This document shows, in pieces, positions 17,578 through 27,901 of a DNA stretch of 56,156 nt (its first letter is position 1; every line of letters begins with the position of its first letter). The translations under genes and the position numbers were made by a program. The stretch covers positions 1 to 56,156 of the forward strand of contig JAQGDQ010002419.1 of NCBI GenBank assembly GCA_030141605.1, written 5' to 3'. This stretch comes from Tubiluchus corallicola. Lineage: Eukaryota > Priapulida > Priapulimorpha > Priapulimorphida > Tubiluchidae. The notes below the pieces were generated by a model. That model made no database searches, was not told where the DNA came from, and saw only the letters and a program-made list of their open reading frames with translations.

Positions 17578-19125
17578 ATGAAAAATAAAATATTTATATA
17601 TTGTATAATACTCATTTTCTCATCGAGTAGCTGTAAAAAATGGTTGGAAGAAACCAACCCTACCGAAGTAGACAACAGCTTTGTTTATAATACACTTGCG
17701 GGTTTAAAAACTAATGTTGTAGCTCTATACAACAGAGAAAGAAGTATTATGAGTTCAAACGAGTCTAAAGATCACACTCTACTATGGGTTATAACAGACC
17801 TTGCATCTCCAAGAACAGGATATCCAAGAGAACGCTATTATGACCCTGAAAGATTTAATCCAGTAAGACTAGGGGCAGCTGAATCTCTTTGGAAGTTAGG
17901 TTATAGAATTATAGAGAGAGCTAATGCCATTATCAAAGCTGCTCCTAATGTGGATATGAGCGAAGAAGAAAGAAACCAAATATTAGCAGAAGCTAAATGC
18001 CATAGAGCACAAGCTTATTTCACTTTAATACGTCTTTTCGACAACATATACTTAACCACTGAACCTACCTCACCAGAATCAGCACTAGATACTACTATTG
18101 TATATAGTCCTGCTCTGGCCGAGGATGTTTTTGATTTGATTAACAACGATTTAGGCTTTGCCATAGAACACTTAGAATGGACAGACTTACCGGGTAGATA
18201 CACCCAAGCATCAGCAAGGCACATAAGAGCCAAAGCAGCTATGTGGCAAGAAGACTGGGATACTGCAATAGAACACTGCGAAGCAATTGTAAATAGTGGT
18301 AATTTTCAGTTGCTTGATACAGATATCGTATTTGGCAAACATACAGGAATAAGAAATCATGATGAAGCAATTTATGTTCAGCAATTTGACTTTGCAAGAA
18401 AAGAAATAGGAGGTGGAGGTGATAAACACAATTTATTCTATATTTTTGTAACCCGCTACTATGAAAGAGATGGAATAATACACGATGTATCACAAGGTGG
18501 AAACTGTCTTGGATGGGCAATACCCAATAACTATCTATTAGGATTGTATGACCAAACAAACGATAAGAGATACAATGACTATTATAGAAACTTTTTCATC
18601 TACAATGACCCCAATAACTTACCTAACAATACAGATTTAGGGGATACCCTAAAAATAAGTTTAAACGAAAATCCTATTAATAGTAGGAGGGCCGCTATAA
18701 GTTTGTGGAAAAATTATGACCCTGCAGGACCTGATGATAAACGAGAAGGGTTTAGCGATATAATTGTATATAGACTGGCAGAAACACACTTAATAGCCGC
18801 AGAAGCTTATATGAGGAATAACAATAACGACAAGGCAGTAGAACACATTAACAAAGTGAGAACAAGAGCAGGGATAAGTGATTTGGAAACAGTAACAGAG
18901 CAGGATATAATGGATGAGAGAGCCAGAGAGTTAGCTTTTGAAGGACAAAGATGGTTCTTCCTGAAAAGAATAGAGAAACTATTAGAGCAAGTAAGAAACT
19001 ATGCAGGGAATGAGGGGGACAATGATGAGGGTAGAGATTTCATACAAAACTACAATGTAAGATGGCCTATACACGACTCGCAAATAAAGCTAATGAGAGA
19101 ATTTCCTCAAAATCCAGGTTATTAA
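17578..19125 (+). CDS. susD: SusD-like surface glycan-binding lipoprotein 1
   Basis: 515 residues with a lipoprotein signal whose Cys is at position 19 (FSSSSCKKW), so it is anchored in the outer membrane. The helical TPR-like pattern is typical of SusD/RagB (ANAIIKAAPNVDMSEEERN, AEAKCHRAQAYFTLIRLFDN). The C-terminal part has the usual VYRLAETHLIAAEAYMR and VRTRAGI segments. It forms the lid over SusC1 and captures glycan. Confidence 0.95.
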   Translation: MKNKIFIYCIILIFSSSSCKKWLEETNPTEVDNSFVYNTLAGLKTNVVALYNRERSIMSSNESKDHTLLWVITDLASPRTGYPRERYYDPERFNPVRLGAAESLWKLGYRIIERANAIIKAAPNVDMSEEERNQILAEAKCHRAQAYFTLIRLFDNIYLTTEPTSPESALDTTIVYSPALAEDVFDLINNDLGFAIEHLEWTDLPGRYTQASARHIRAKAAMWQEDWDTAIEHCEAIVNSGNFQLLDTDIVFGKHTGIRNHDEAIYVQQFDFARKEIGGGGDKHNLFYIFVTRYYERDGIIHDVSQGGNCLGWAIPNNYLLGLYDQTNDKRYNDYYRNFFIYNDPNNLPNNTDLGDTLKISLNENPINSRRAAISLWKNYDPAGPDDKREGFSDIIVYRLAETHLIAAEAYMRNNNNDKAVEHINKVRTRAGISDLETVTEQDIMDERARELAFEGQRWFFLKRIEKLLEQVRNYAGNEGDNDEGRDFIQNYNVRWPIHDSQIKLMREFPQNPGY

Positions 19126-19149
19126 CATAAACAACAAACAATATAAATT

Positions 19150-20745
19150 ATGAGAAGAACAGCATTTATAGTAGCAAGTGTCCTTTTATTCGCTTCTTGT
19201 AAAAAAGACAGTGAAGGGAACAGTATGCCACCAGTCAATAATAAAGAAGGAACATATTATATAGATAATGTAAACGGAGATAATAATAACACAGGAGAAT
19301 CTCCCGAAAAAGCGTGGAAAACAATAACAAATATGAATAGGCTTACTTTTCAGCCGGGGGATAAAATATTGCTAAAAGCAGGAGGAGTTTGGGATGGAGT
19401 TATTGCCCCAAAAGGAAAAGGAGAAAAAGACAACCCCATTGTGATAGATATGTATGGAGAAGGTGAAAAACCCCTCTTAAATGGTAACGGCAGACATCCC
19501 TTTACTGTTAGGCTACAAGACATTGAGTATTTTGAATTGAAAAATTTAAGGATTACCAACAAAGGAGAAGAAAGAGCAGAAAAAGGTGTGTTGAGAGTAG
19601 GAGTTCACATTATAGCAGAGGATATGGGAGAAGTTAATCATATTCACCTAAAAGGCTTGGAAATATATGATGTAAATGGTTTTTACGGAGTTTCTGGCGA
19701 TGACTTCAACGCAGGCAAAGAAAACGGAGGTATACTCATTGAAATAAAAGGAAGCGAGAAACCCACTTATTTTAATGGTTTGGTCGTAGAAGACTGCCAC
19801 ATACACAATGTAGAGCAATCGGGTATGACCAATAAATCCTCTTGGTCGAGCAGAACCTTTACCGATGATGGTGATTGGACACCTAGCCTTAATGTAGTAA
19901 TACGCGGCAATCGCTTTGAAAAAATAGGAGGCAACGGACTGATACTAAGAGTTGCGAAATCTCCTCTGATAGAAAACAATCTGTTCGATAGTTGTGGTTT
20001 GTTTACCACAGGCAATGCCAGCTTTTCGTTCAACACAGACGACGCCCTTTGGCAATACAATGAAGCTCGCTTTACACACAATACGGGCGAAGATGTAGAT
20101 GCTGGTGGGTTCGATAGTGATTATCGCTCAAAAGGAACTATCTTTCAATACAACTACTCTCACGATAACGAACACGGGGGCATACTTATAACGGGTGGAC
20201 CCTCCAACCTTACTACCGCACCATTTAATGATGGAACTATCGTCAGATACAATGTATTTGCTAATAACAAAGCCCACATTGTTCGCACATCAGGATTGGC
20301 TACTAACACTCTTATACATAATAATGTGTTTTATACGGATGCTACTTTAGAAGATAAGATGGACTTAGGAATGGTTTATCATAAAAGTTGGAGTGGAACT
20401 TCTGACAATACAGAATATTACAACAATATTTTTTACTCAGAAGTGGCTTGCGACCTCTTTAACAATGAAGGTAATAGCACTAACAATACATTTGACAATA
20501 ATATATTTTACTACGAAAATGGAGGAGGCACTGAGATACCCACAGGCAATGACAATATACAAGAAGACCCTTTATTTAGCTTTGGCTTTGGTTTAGAAGG
20601 AGCATTTAGATTTCAACTAAACGAAGGCTCACCCGCTATTGATGCAGGGAAGGAAATACCAGACAATGTGCTAAAAGATTATGCAGGTAACACTGTGCCT
20701 GTTGATGTTATTGACATAGGTGCTTTTGAAAAGAAAAAGCAATAA
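19150..20745 (+). CDS. Right-handed beta-helix lipoprotein, probable polysaccharide lyase
   Basis: 531 residues; lipoprotein signal with Cys17 (LLFASCKKD). The start of the mature domain (TYYIDNVNGDNNNTGESPEK, AWKTI, PGDKILLKAGGVW) is a common entry to parallel beta-helix enzymes. Repeated helix rungs follow (NVVIRGNRFEKIGGNGLILR, DAGGFDSDY, NYSHDNEHGGILITGG). No single lyase family can be named with confidence. The helix domain is clearly paralogous to that of the 22386-25616 product (shared NASFSFNTD, LWQYNEA, DAGGFDSDY). The lipid anchor suggests an outer-membrane enzyme. By context it probably cleaves the uronic-acid polymer. Confidence 0.75.
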   Translation: MRRTAFIVASVLLFASCKKDSEGNSMPPVNNKEGTYYIDNVNGDNNNTGESPEKAWKTITNMNRLTFQPGDKILLKAGGVWDGVIAPKGKGEKDNPIVIDMYGEGEKPLLNGNGRHPFTVRLQDIEYFELKNLRITNKGEERAEKGVLRVGVHIIAEDMGEVNHIHLKGLEIYDVNGFYGVSGDDFNAGKENGGILIEIKGSEKPTYFNGLVVEDCHIHNVEQSGMTNKSSWSSRTFTDDGDWTPSLNVVIRGNRFEKIGGNGLILRVAKSPLIENNLFDSCGLFTTGNASFSFNTDDALWQYNEARFTHNTGEDVDAGGFDSDYRSKGTIFQYNYSHDNEHGGILITGGPSNLTTAPFNDGTIVRYNVFANNKAHIVRTSGLATNTLIHNNVFYTDATLEDKMDLGMVYHKSWSGTSDNTEYYNNIFYSEVACDLFNNEGNSTNNTFDNNIFYYENGGGTEIPTGNDNIQEDPLFSFGFGLEGAFRFQLNEGSPAIDAGKEIPDNVLKDYAGNTVPVDVIDIGAFEKKKQ

Positions 20746-20777
20746 ATGTTTATATAGAAACAAAAAAATAAAGAATT

Positions 20778-22349
20778 ATGAAAAGTATAAAATTGTATTT
20801 ATCATTATGCAGTCTATTTGTTACACTTATTTTAAGTTGTGAAAAAGAAGACGACTTTACCAATCCACCCAACCCCGGTGAGCCTAACATTACTAAGTTT
20901 GCAACAACAATAGATGAAGAAACAGGTCAAGTAGTTTTTAGCTTTGGTGGTGAGAATATCCATCTTTACAAACTATATTTTGGTGATGCAGAAAGCACAG
21001 AAGAAACCTCCGAAGGCGAAGAGTTAGAATTTACTTACAGCGATTTAAAAAACATCGCTTATGAAGCTATGTTAATAGGCTATGGCCCTCGCACCAAAGA
21101 CACTGCCCGCACAGCAATAGATGTAACCATAGGCACTCCCGAAGATGTGAAAGTAGAAACAGAGGTGGCAGAAACAGGAGGAGTTAAATTTACACTTACA
21201 GGAAACTATGTAGTTTCGTACCACATAGACTTTGGCGATGAAGAGGACACCTCTATTACTGAAATAGCAGACCCAACAGTAGTTAAACACATCTATGCAA
21301 ATGCAGGAACATATACAGCAAAAATAACAGCCCATGGACGTGAAGGTAATGTAGACACAACTGTCTCTATTAAAATAGAAGAAATAAAAGATACTCCAAA
21401 AAACCTTTTTGCCTCTGCTGTATCTAACGAAGCAGGAATTGCTACACTTACACTTAAGGGAGATTATGTTGTTCGTTATGAAATAGACTGGAGAGATGAT
21501 AGCGGTACAGAAATAGTAGATGACTCAGAAGACTCAATAACTATTACTCATTTATACAAAGAAGATGGAGATTATGACATAACAATAAACGCTTTTGGCT
21601 CAAACGAAGAGTCCATTGAATTCTCCATTGATGATCCATTAAATATAAACATTACTTATGTACCACTAGGTTTCTATGCACATTGGGCAGAGCCGGAAAA
21701 TGTTGCTCCTTTCGATATAAATAGAACAACGAATAGTGATGGTATTTTAGGTGTAATAGAGGGAGTACTTAGTGGTAGTGGTGCTATGTTTACTGATAGA
21801 AGCCTTGATGACAAAGGTATACCTCGCTACGATCCTAATGATGATAAATGTGTAAGGATAACAACACCTTCTCAAGGTGGTCCAAATGCTCTACTTTTTA
21901 AATTATATGGACACTCATTACTTGAGCCTTTTGGAGGAAAACTAAATTTGAAATATCAAAACAAATTTAAATTATTAGTTCATGCCTTTAGGAAAGATTC
22001 CAATGAAGGAACTGGAGAAGATCCTCCTCACAGAGTAAGATTGGTGTTGCAAAATAGGGGTGATAATATTGGAGATGTGTGGGATGATGAAATATATGTA
22101 GAAAAAAAATGGGATGAAAATGATCAATGGTTTGATTTAGAGTTTGACTTTTCTGACGATAGTGGCGAGTGGGTAAATGCAGATGGAAGTAACACCAAAC
22201 CTTCTGAAAGAACAGATTTAGATTGTATTGCAATATACTTTTATCAAGACGGCACGGCAGCAAGACATAGAGTCCACTTTGACAAATTGGAATTATTAAA
22301 TGTAGACGGCACGTCTAATTTTGATTACAGAATACCGAATATTCCTTAA
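20778..22349 (+). CDS. PKD-repeat surface glycan-binding lipoprotein (SusE/F position)
   Basis: 523 residues; lipoprotein signal with Cys21 (TLILSCEKED). Two to three PKD-like beta-sandwich domains occupy ~30-290 (YHIDFGDEEDTSITEIADPT, then HIYANAGTYTAKITAHGREG; a second with YKEDGDYDITINAFG). The C-terminal ~220 residues form an unassigned, probably carbohydrate-binding jelly roll (RVHFDKLELLNVDG). It has no catalytic motif. Its place behind SusC/SusD suits a surface glycan-binding protein extended from the cell by PKD spacers. Confidence 0.75.
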   Translation: MKSIKLYLSLCSLFVTLILSCEKEDDFTNPPNPGEPNITKFATTIDEETGQVVFSFGGENIHLYKLYFGDAESTEETSEGEELEFTYSDLKNIAYEAMLIGYGPRTKDTARTAIDVTIGTPEDVKVETEVAETGGVKFTLTGNYVVSYHIDFGDEEDTSITEIADPTVVKHIYANAGTYTAKITAHGREGNVDTTVSIKIEEIKDTPKNLFASAVSNEAGIATLTLKGDYVVRYEIDWRDDSGTEIVDDSEDSITITHLYKEDGDYDITINAFGSNEESIEFSIDDPLNINITYVPLGFYAHWAEPENVAPFDINRTTNSDGILGVIEGVLSGSGAMFTDRSLDDKGIPRYDPNDDKCVRITTPSQGGPNALLFKLYGHSLLEPFGGKLNLKYQNKFKLLVHAFRKDSNEGTGEDPPHRVRLVLQNRGDNIGDVWDDEIYVEKKWDENDQWFDLEFDFSDDSGEWVNADGSNTKPSERTDLDCIAIYFYQDGTAARHRVHFDKLELLNVDGTSNFDYRIPNIP

Positions 22350-22385
22350 AAACCAACCTTAATTATTAATTAAAATTAAAAAACT

Positions 22386-25300
22386 ATGAAAAAATCTATT
22401 CTAAGTATTGTTATAATAATCTTCATATTTCAATTTTCTTATTCGAAAAGTAGCTACGAATATACCTTCGAAGCTATCAAGGACACTTATGTAAGGGGTG
22501 GAAGCAATAAAAGCAATAACTATGGCAACGAGCAAACAATGATAAGTAAATATTCTACAGATGGTACTTTTATTAGAAGAGCCTATTTTGCTTTTGACCT
22601 CAATAGTTATCAATCTGTAGAATCAGACAGTATAGCAAACGTAATCTTAAACCTTTTTGTTGAAGGCGGAACCTCAGGCGAGGTGTTGTTGTTTGAAATG
22701 AAAGATGCTTGGGACGAAACAGGTACAAATGGACTTAGTTTTGAAACACAACCCTCCTACTTGGCTACAAATACAGCTATTTATCAAGAAACCCCTATAA
22801 CATCAACAACTGGTTTGACCAGTGGAGCATACAACGAAATTGATATAACAAGCTTCATAAAAGAAAAGCTCAAAGGAGGAACTATAGGTGTTGTATCATT
22901 TTGCCTCTACAATGCTACTGGTAATGGCAGTAGTGTAAGTATTGCAACAAAGGAAAGTAATAATACTCCTCAGCTTATTATAACCCAAATAGACAGCACA
23001 ACAGAACAGGCACTTTTGTTTAATGATACACAAATAAAATATCAAGACACACTTAGCTTTGAAGGTATCGTGTATGAAGAAGAAACAAGGGATATTACTT
23101 TTATTGTAGAAAATAAAGGATATACTACCTTGCGTCTTTACGACATTCAATCAAGCTCCCCTGAAGTAGTAGGAATACAGTATGAAAAAACTGTATCAGC
23201 ACAAGAATCTACAGAAATTACAATTACAGCAAGGTATAACACAGCTGGCAATTATGTATTAGATATAGAAGCTGAAACAAACGACAATACACACACTAAT
23301 TTTTCCTTTTCAATTGATGTTACAGTAATTCCAAATATAGCAGGCAATAAATTAAAACCTACAGACGATACTTATGTGCAAGTAGGAGATGGAGCATCTA
23401 CCATAAGAGGCAAAGAAGCTGTTGTAAGGGCAAAGAAATTGAACAACGAGTCTTCTACTGCCAACAGAGAAACATACCTTAAATACGACTTATCAGAAGA
23501 AGCCAGCTCTTTCAAATCGGCAAAAATACTACTATATGTGACAAAAACAGAAAACAATGCAGCAGAATTTATAACTATAGAGGGCGCTCCCACCAATTGG
23601 ACAGAGAATGATTTAACCTACAATAACCGACCAACAACAGGATTTGAACACGTAGCACTTGGAGAGGTAATATTTAATGAATTTAGTTACTGTGAATTTG
23701 ATGTTACTTCTTATGTAAATGAGAAAGTGGAAGGGGGAAACACAGATATTGCATTTAGATTAACAGGACACGATAGCAAGTATGTAAACTTTGCTTCTAA
23801 AGAGCATCCTACAGGCAATGCACCTTATTTAGTATTGGAAGAAGGAACGCACGAGGATCCTGTAACAGTTACAGGGTCTTTCTATATAGATGCTGCATCA
23901 GGCAATGACAACAACAATGGGCTAAGTCCAGAAGCTGCCTGGAAAACCTTAGATAAAGTGAACTCACACATCTACGGAGCAGGCTCACAACTTTTGTTCA
24001 ATAATGAAAGCGAATGGAATGGACAGTTAGCCATAAAAGGCTCAGGAAGTGCAGGAAGCCCTATTGTTATTGATAGGTATGGGACAGGAGAAAAAAAGCC
24101 CGTTATCAATGGAGAAGGAGAAATTACAAATACCCTATATTTTTTCAACCAAGAACACATAGAGGTAAGAAACATCAAAGTTACCAACAATGCTGAAAAA
24201 ACAAAGTTTAGAAGAGGTATCTATATAGGAGCTCACGACATAGGAGCAGTAAATCATATACACTTAATCAATGTTGATGTTCACGATGTAGCAGGCTCTA
24301 TGAATGGAGAACCATCTAAGGACAACGGAGGGATATTCATACAAGTTTTAGGAAAAAAAGTACCCACTTACTTTGACGACCTATTGATAGAAGGTTGCCA
24401 CATCCACAATGTAACTAGAACTGGTATAGCCAACCAATCATCTTGGAGTACAAGAACTATAGACGTAAATACTAATTGGGTTCCTAGTACCAATGTAGTT
24501 ATTAGAAACAACACAATAGAATACATAGGTGCTAATGGGCTTATTGTTAGAGTAGCAGAAGACCCCCTAATAGAAGGAAACTTATTTAACTTCTGCTCTA
24601 CGAAAGGAAGTGGCAACGCCTCGTTTAGTTTCAATACAGATGGTGCTTTGTGGCAGTACAACGAAGCAAAAAACACCGTCTATATCGATGGCAGTGTAGA
24701 TGCAGGAGGATTTGATAGCGATTATAGAGCGAAAAATACTATCTTTCAATACAACTATAGCCACGACAACGGATGGGCAGGCATTCTAATAACAGGTGGT
24801 ACTGGTACAGGATTCAATGACGGAACTATAGTAAGATACAACATATTTGAGAATAACAAAAATCATACTATAAGAACATCCGGCAATGCAACCAATACAA
24901 AGATACACAACAATATTATCTACGCTGACACAACAGCAGGCGATGTTACTCACATATGGCACAAGGGATGGAGTGGAAAGTATTCAGACCATACAGAGTA
25001 TATCAATAACATATTTTATGCTATAGATGTTAACTCGAACTTTGATTTAGGTAATAGCAAGAACAATATATTCAACAATAACCTCTACTATCTTAAAGAT
25101 ACAACCAACATTCCTCCAGATTCTAATCCCATTATTGGAAACCCTCTTTTCGAGGATACAGGAACTGGAGACCAAAAATATAAAATAAAATCAGAGTCTC
25201 CGGCAATTAATGCAGGCACAAAAATAGAAGGAAACACAGACAAAGACTATTATAACAATCTCATTCCTCAAAGTGCTACAATAGATATAGGAGTGCATCA

Positions 25301-25616
25301 ATTAGGGATAACAGGGCCTGCAACTATGAGTGAACCTACAGTAATGAATAGTGAGCTAACAGTTTACCCCAACCCTGTTACAAGGGGAGATGATATATAT
25401 ATAAAATATCCCGAAGAAATCACCGAAGACAATATAGTTGTAGAGATTATTAACGAATCAGATGCAACTATTACCCCTCTTAACGTAGTAGAGATTCAAA
25501 ATAATAATACAACGATAGTAGTAAAAACACCTTTGCAAATAAGAAAAGGATTATACTATGTAAGAACTACGATAGGCAATAAAGCCCCCTTAGGAAAACA
25601 TCTGATTATAAAATAA
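22386..25616 (+). CDS. Double CBM96-like, beta-helix, T9SS-sorted probable lyase
   Basis: 1076 residues with a signal peptide (ending FSYSK). Two DNRLRE/CBM96-like modules lie at ~27-200 (DTYVRGGSNKSNNYGNE, RRAYFAFDLNSY) and ~337-510 (DTYVQVGDGASTIRGKEAVV, TYLKYDLSEE), with a beta-sandwich linker between them. A beta-helix domain at ~520-990 (GSFYIDAASGNDNNNGLSPE, AWKTL) is paralogous to the 19150-20745 product. The C-terminus is a T9SS type A sorting domain (ELTVYPNPVTRGDDIYIKY). CBM96 members described elsewhere bind alginate; binding here is inferred. It is exported by T9SS, in contrast to the Sec/lipoprotein route of its paralogue. Confidence 0.8.
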   Translation: MKKSILSIVIIIFIFQFSYSKSSYEYTFEAIKDTYVRGGSNKSNNYGNEQTMISKYSTDGTFIRRAYFAFDLNSYQSVESDSIANVILNLFVEGGTSGEVLLFEMKDAWDETGTNGLSFETQPSYLATNTAIYQETPITSTTGLTSGAYNEIDITSFIKEKLKGGTIGVVSFCLYNATGNGSSVSIATKESNNTPQLIITQIDSTTEQALLFNDTQIKYQDTLSFEGIVYEEETRDITFIVENKGYTTLRLYDIQSSSPEVVGIQYEKTVSAQESTEITITARYNTAGNYVLDIEAETNDNTHTNFSFSIDVTVIPNIAGNKLKPTDDTYVQVGDGASTIRGKEAVVRAKKLNNESSTANRETYLKYDLSEEASSFKSAKILLYVTKTENNAAEFITIEGAPTNWTENDLTYNNRPTTGFEHVALGEVIFNEFSYCEFDVTSYVNEKVEGGNTDIAFRLTGHDSKYVNFASKEHPTGNAPYLVLEEGTHEDPVTVTGSFYIDAASGNDNNNGLSPEAAWKTLDKVNSHIYGAGSQLLFNNESEWNGQLAIKGSGSAGSPIVIDRYGTGEKKPVINGEGEITNTLYFFNQEHIEVRNIKVTNNAEKTKFRRGIYIGAHDIGAVNHIHLINVDVHDVAGSMNGEPSKDNGGIFIQVLGKKVPTYFDDLLIEGCHIHNVTRTGIANQSSWSTRTIDVNTNWVPSTNVVIRNNTIEYIGANGLIVRVAEDPLIEGNLFNFCSTKGSGNASFSFNTDGALWQYNEAKNTVYIDGSVDAGGFDSDYRAKNTIFQYNYSHDNGWAGILITGGTGTGFNDGTIVRYNIFENNKNHTIRTSGNATNTKIHNNIIYADTTAGDVTHIWHKGWSGKYSDHTEYINNIFYAIDVNSNFDLGNSKNNIFNNNLYYLKDTTNIPPDSNPIIGNPLFEDTGTGDQKYKIKSESPAINAGTKIEGNTDKDYYNNLIPQSATIDIGVHQLGITGPATMSEPTVMNSELTVYPNPVTRGDDIYIKYPEEITEDNIVVEIINESDATITPLNVVEIQNNNTTIVVKTPLQIRKGLYYVRTTIGNKAPLGKHLIIK

Positions 25617-25682
25617 TAAAAATAACCATCCCTAATGTTGCATATTTTTTTTACATAACATTAAGTTGCATAATTCTACTCT

Positions 25683-27098
25683 ATGAGAAATACATTATTT
25701 TTTTCGATAATACTATTCATATCCTGTATTTATAGCGAGGCGAAAATGCCAGTAGTAAGTGTAAAAAAAAAGGTATATCCTTCTAACAAAAAACAGCAAC
25801 CATATTTTAAAGACTGGGAAAATATGGAAGCCACTACCATAAAGCAATTGAAAGGCTATAAAAAAAGTAAAATAGAAACAGGAAAATACGGAGATAGAAC
25901 AGATATAAAAGAAGAAACCAAAGGATTTTACTACACAAAAAAAATAAAAAACCGATGGTGGATTATATCCCCTGATGGGCATCCCGTAATAAACCTATCC
26001 GTAAACTCAATCAACAGAGGAAAATCAGATAGAACAAAGCAAACCTTTAAGGAAAAATTTGGCAACACAGAAAACTGGACAAACGAAACTATAAAAATGC
26101 TAAAAGAAAATGGTTTCAACTCAGCAGGCTCTTGGTCAGAAGTAGAAAACATACAACAGCAAAACAAAGAAAACAATACCCATTTTGCTTATACTATCAA
26201 CCTTGCATTGATGAGTAGTTTTGGAAAAAAATTGGGAAAAACTTATGCAGTACCGGGTCATACAGGCTATCCACACAATGCTATCTTTGTTTTCGAACCA
26301 GAGTTTGAAACATTCTGTAATGAAAAAGCCAAAGAATTAGTACAATTAAAAAATGATGCCAATTTATTTGGTTATTTCACCGACAATGAAATGCCTTTCA
26401 AAAGAAATATGCTCGAAGGATACTTGAAATTAAACAAAGACGATAATGGATACAAGGCTACCATACAATGGTTAAAAAATAAAGGTTTAAACAAAGATAG
26501 CCAGTTTACAAATGATATAAAAGACGAATTTAGAGCATATATTGCCGATAAGTATCTATCTATTGTAACCAAAGCCATACGAAAACACGACCCTAATCAC
26601 CTCATATTAGGACCTAGGTTATACACAGATGAAAAAAACAATGCTTTGTTTATGACTACCCTAGGGAAATATGTAGATATAGTAAGCTGCAACTATTACC
26701 ACAGATGGACACCTCAACAAGAAGAAATCAATGCTTGGACAGAATGGTCGGGCAAGCCATTTATGATAACCGAATGGTATGTAAAAGCAGAAGATTCTGG
26801 ACTACCCAACCAATCAGGAGCAGGATGGATAGTAAAAACACAAAAAGACAGAGGAATATTTTACCAAAACTACACTTTAGGACTATTGCAATCTAAAAAT
26901 TGTGTAGGATGGCACTGGTTCAAATATCAAGACAACGACCCTACACAGAAAAATGCTGAACTCTCTAATACAGACTCAAACAAAGGAATTGTTGATTACA
27001 AATACGATACTTACAACTCTTTATTAAAAATGATGAAAGAAGTTAATACACAAATATATAGTCTTATAAATTATTTTGATGATAACAATAAAAAATAA
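25683..27098 (+). CDS. Clan GH-A glycoside hydrolase (GH50/GH42-like)
   Basis: 471 residues; an N-terminal signal with a possible lipobox Cys (LFISC). The segment KNRWWIISPDGHPVINLSVN followed by FNSAGSWSE resembles agarase-type and related clan GH-A enzymes. The likely acid/base is E236 (YFTDNE) and the likely nucleophile E364 (MITEWY). No domain beyond the TIM barrel is visible. The substrate is unknown; a uronide- or galactose-containing linkage is plausible given the neighbours. A 66-bp gap precedes it and the next gene overlaps its 3' end by 20 bp. Confidence 0.7.
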   Translation: MRNTLFFSIILFISCIYSEAKMPVVSVKKKVYPSNKKQQPYFKDWENMEATTIKQLKGYKKSKIETGKYGDRTDIKEETKGFYYTKKIKNRWWIISPDGHPVINLSVNSINRGKSDRTKQTFKEKFGNTENWTNETIKMLKENGFNSAGSWSEVENIQQQNKENNTHFAYTINLALMSSFGKKLGKTYAVPGHTGYPHNAIFVFEPEFETFCNEKAKELVQLKNDANLFGYFTDNEMPFKRNMLEGYLKLNKDDNGYKATIQWLKNKGLNKDSQFTNDIKDEFRAYIADKYLSIVTKAIRKHDPNHLILGPRLYTDEKNNALFMTTLGKYVDIVSCNYYHRWTPQQEEINAWTEWSGKPFMITEWYVKAEDSGLPNQSGAGWIVKTQKDRGIFYQNYTLGLLQSKNCVGWHWFKYQDNDPTQKNAELSNTDSNKGIVDYKYDTYNSLLKMMKEVNTQIYSLINYFDDNNKK

Positions 27099-27861
27099 AA
27101 TCCTTTATATTCTTCTGCTATTATTATTTGTATTATCCTCTTGTGATAAAAATAAGTCATGTGATAAAAATAAGTCAAACTTAGACATCTACTTACTTAT
27201 CGGACAGTCTAATATGGCAGGAAGGGGAGAAATGCAACCTAAAGACACTCTACTACTTTTAGAAAAGGTATACCTATTCAACGACAAAGGAAAATGGGAA
27301 AAAGCAAAACATCCTCTAAACAAATATTCTACCGTAAGGAAAAAACTATCAATGCAAGAAATAAGTTTAGGATATAGGTTTGGCGAAAAACTATCAAAAG
27401 AAACTAATAAAAAAATTGGCTTAATAGTCAATGCACGAGGAGGCACAAGTATAAAAAAGTGGCAAAAAGATTCACTACTATATAACGAAGCCATAAAACG
27501 CACACAAGAAGCCTTAGCCAAAGGAGGCACACTAAAAGCCATATTGTGGCATCAAGGGAGCAGCGATAAAAATAATGCTGACACCTATATGGAATACCTA
27601 AAGAAAATGGTAACAGATTTACGTCAAGACCTAAATAGTCCAAACTTACCATTCGTAGCAGGAGAATTGGGCAAATGGCGTAACTCTGTCAATGATTTTA
27701 ATACAATGCTAAACACCATAACAGAAAACATAAACCACACTGCCTTGGTAAAATCAGACAACCTTACACCTAAAAACGACAGCATACACTTCGATACCAA
27801 AAGCCTACACATACTTGGCGAAAGATATGCAAATGCAATACTAAAAATAAAATCAGATTAA
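27079..27861 (+). CDS. SGNH/SASA-family carbohydrate esterase lipoprotein
   Basis: 260 residues from the ATG at 27079 (a TTG one codon upstream is less likely). Lipoprotein signal with Cys22 (FVLSSC). Catalytic motifs of the sialate-O-acetylesterase/acetyl-xylan-esterase (CE6-like) type: GQSNM with Ser44, ILWHQGSSD, and DSIHFD with His237. It probably removes acetyl groups from the glycan. Right after the lipobox an exact 18-bp tandem duplication repeats CDKNKS, giving a second Cys. Start overlaps the upstream gene by 20 bp, indicating translational coupling. Confidence 0.85.
   Translation: MITIKNKILYILLLLLFVLSSCDKNKSCDKNKSNLDIYLLIGQSNMAGRGEMQPKDTLLLLEKVYLFNDKGKWEKAKHPLNKYSTVRKKLSMQEISLGYRFGEKLSKETNKKIGLIVNARGGTSIKKWQKDSLLYNEAIKRTQEALAKGGTLKAILWHQGSSDKNNADTYMEYLKKMVTDLRQDLNSPNLPFVAGELGKWRNSVNDFNTMLNTITENINHTALVKSDNLTPKNDSIHFDTKSLHILGERYANAILKIKSD
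27142..27177 (+). repeat. 18-bp tandem duplication
   Basis: TGTGATAAAAATAAGTCA occurs twice in direct succession (27142-27159, 27160-27177), adding six residues after the lipobox of the esterase. Confidence 0.95.
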
Positions 27862-27901
27862 CAATAAAAATTTTAAAAACATAATTTAAAGACTCATTAT
27901 T

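Noticed and set aside
25629-25672. Inverted repeat TAATGTT...AACATTA after the T9SS beta-helix gene
   Set aside because: Stem of only seven A/T-rich pairs with a loop of about 17 bases; too weak to call a terminator.
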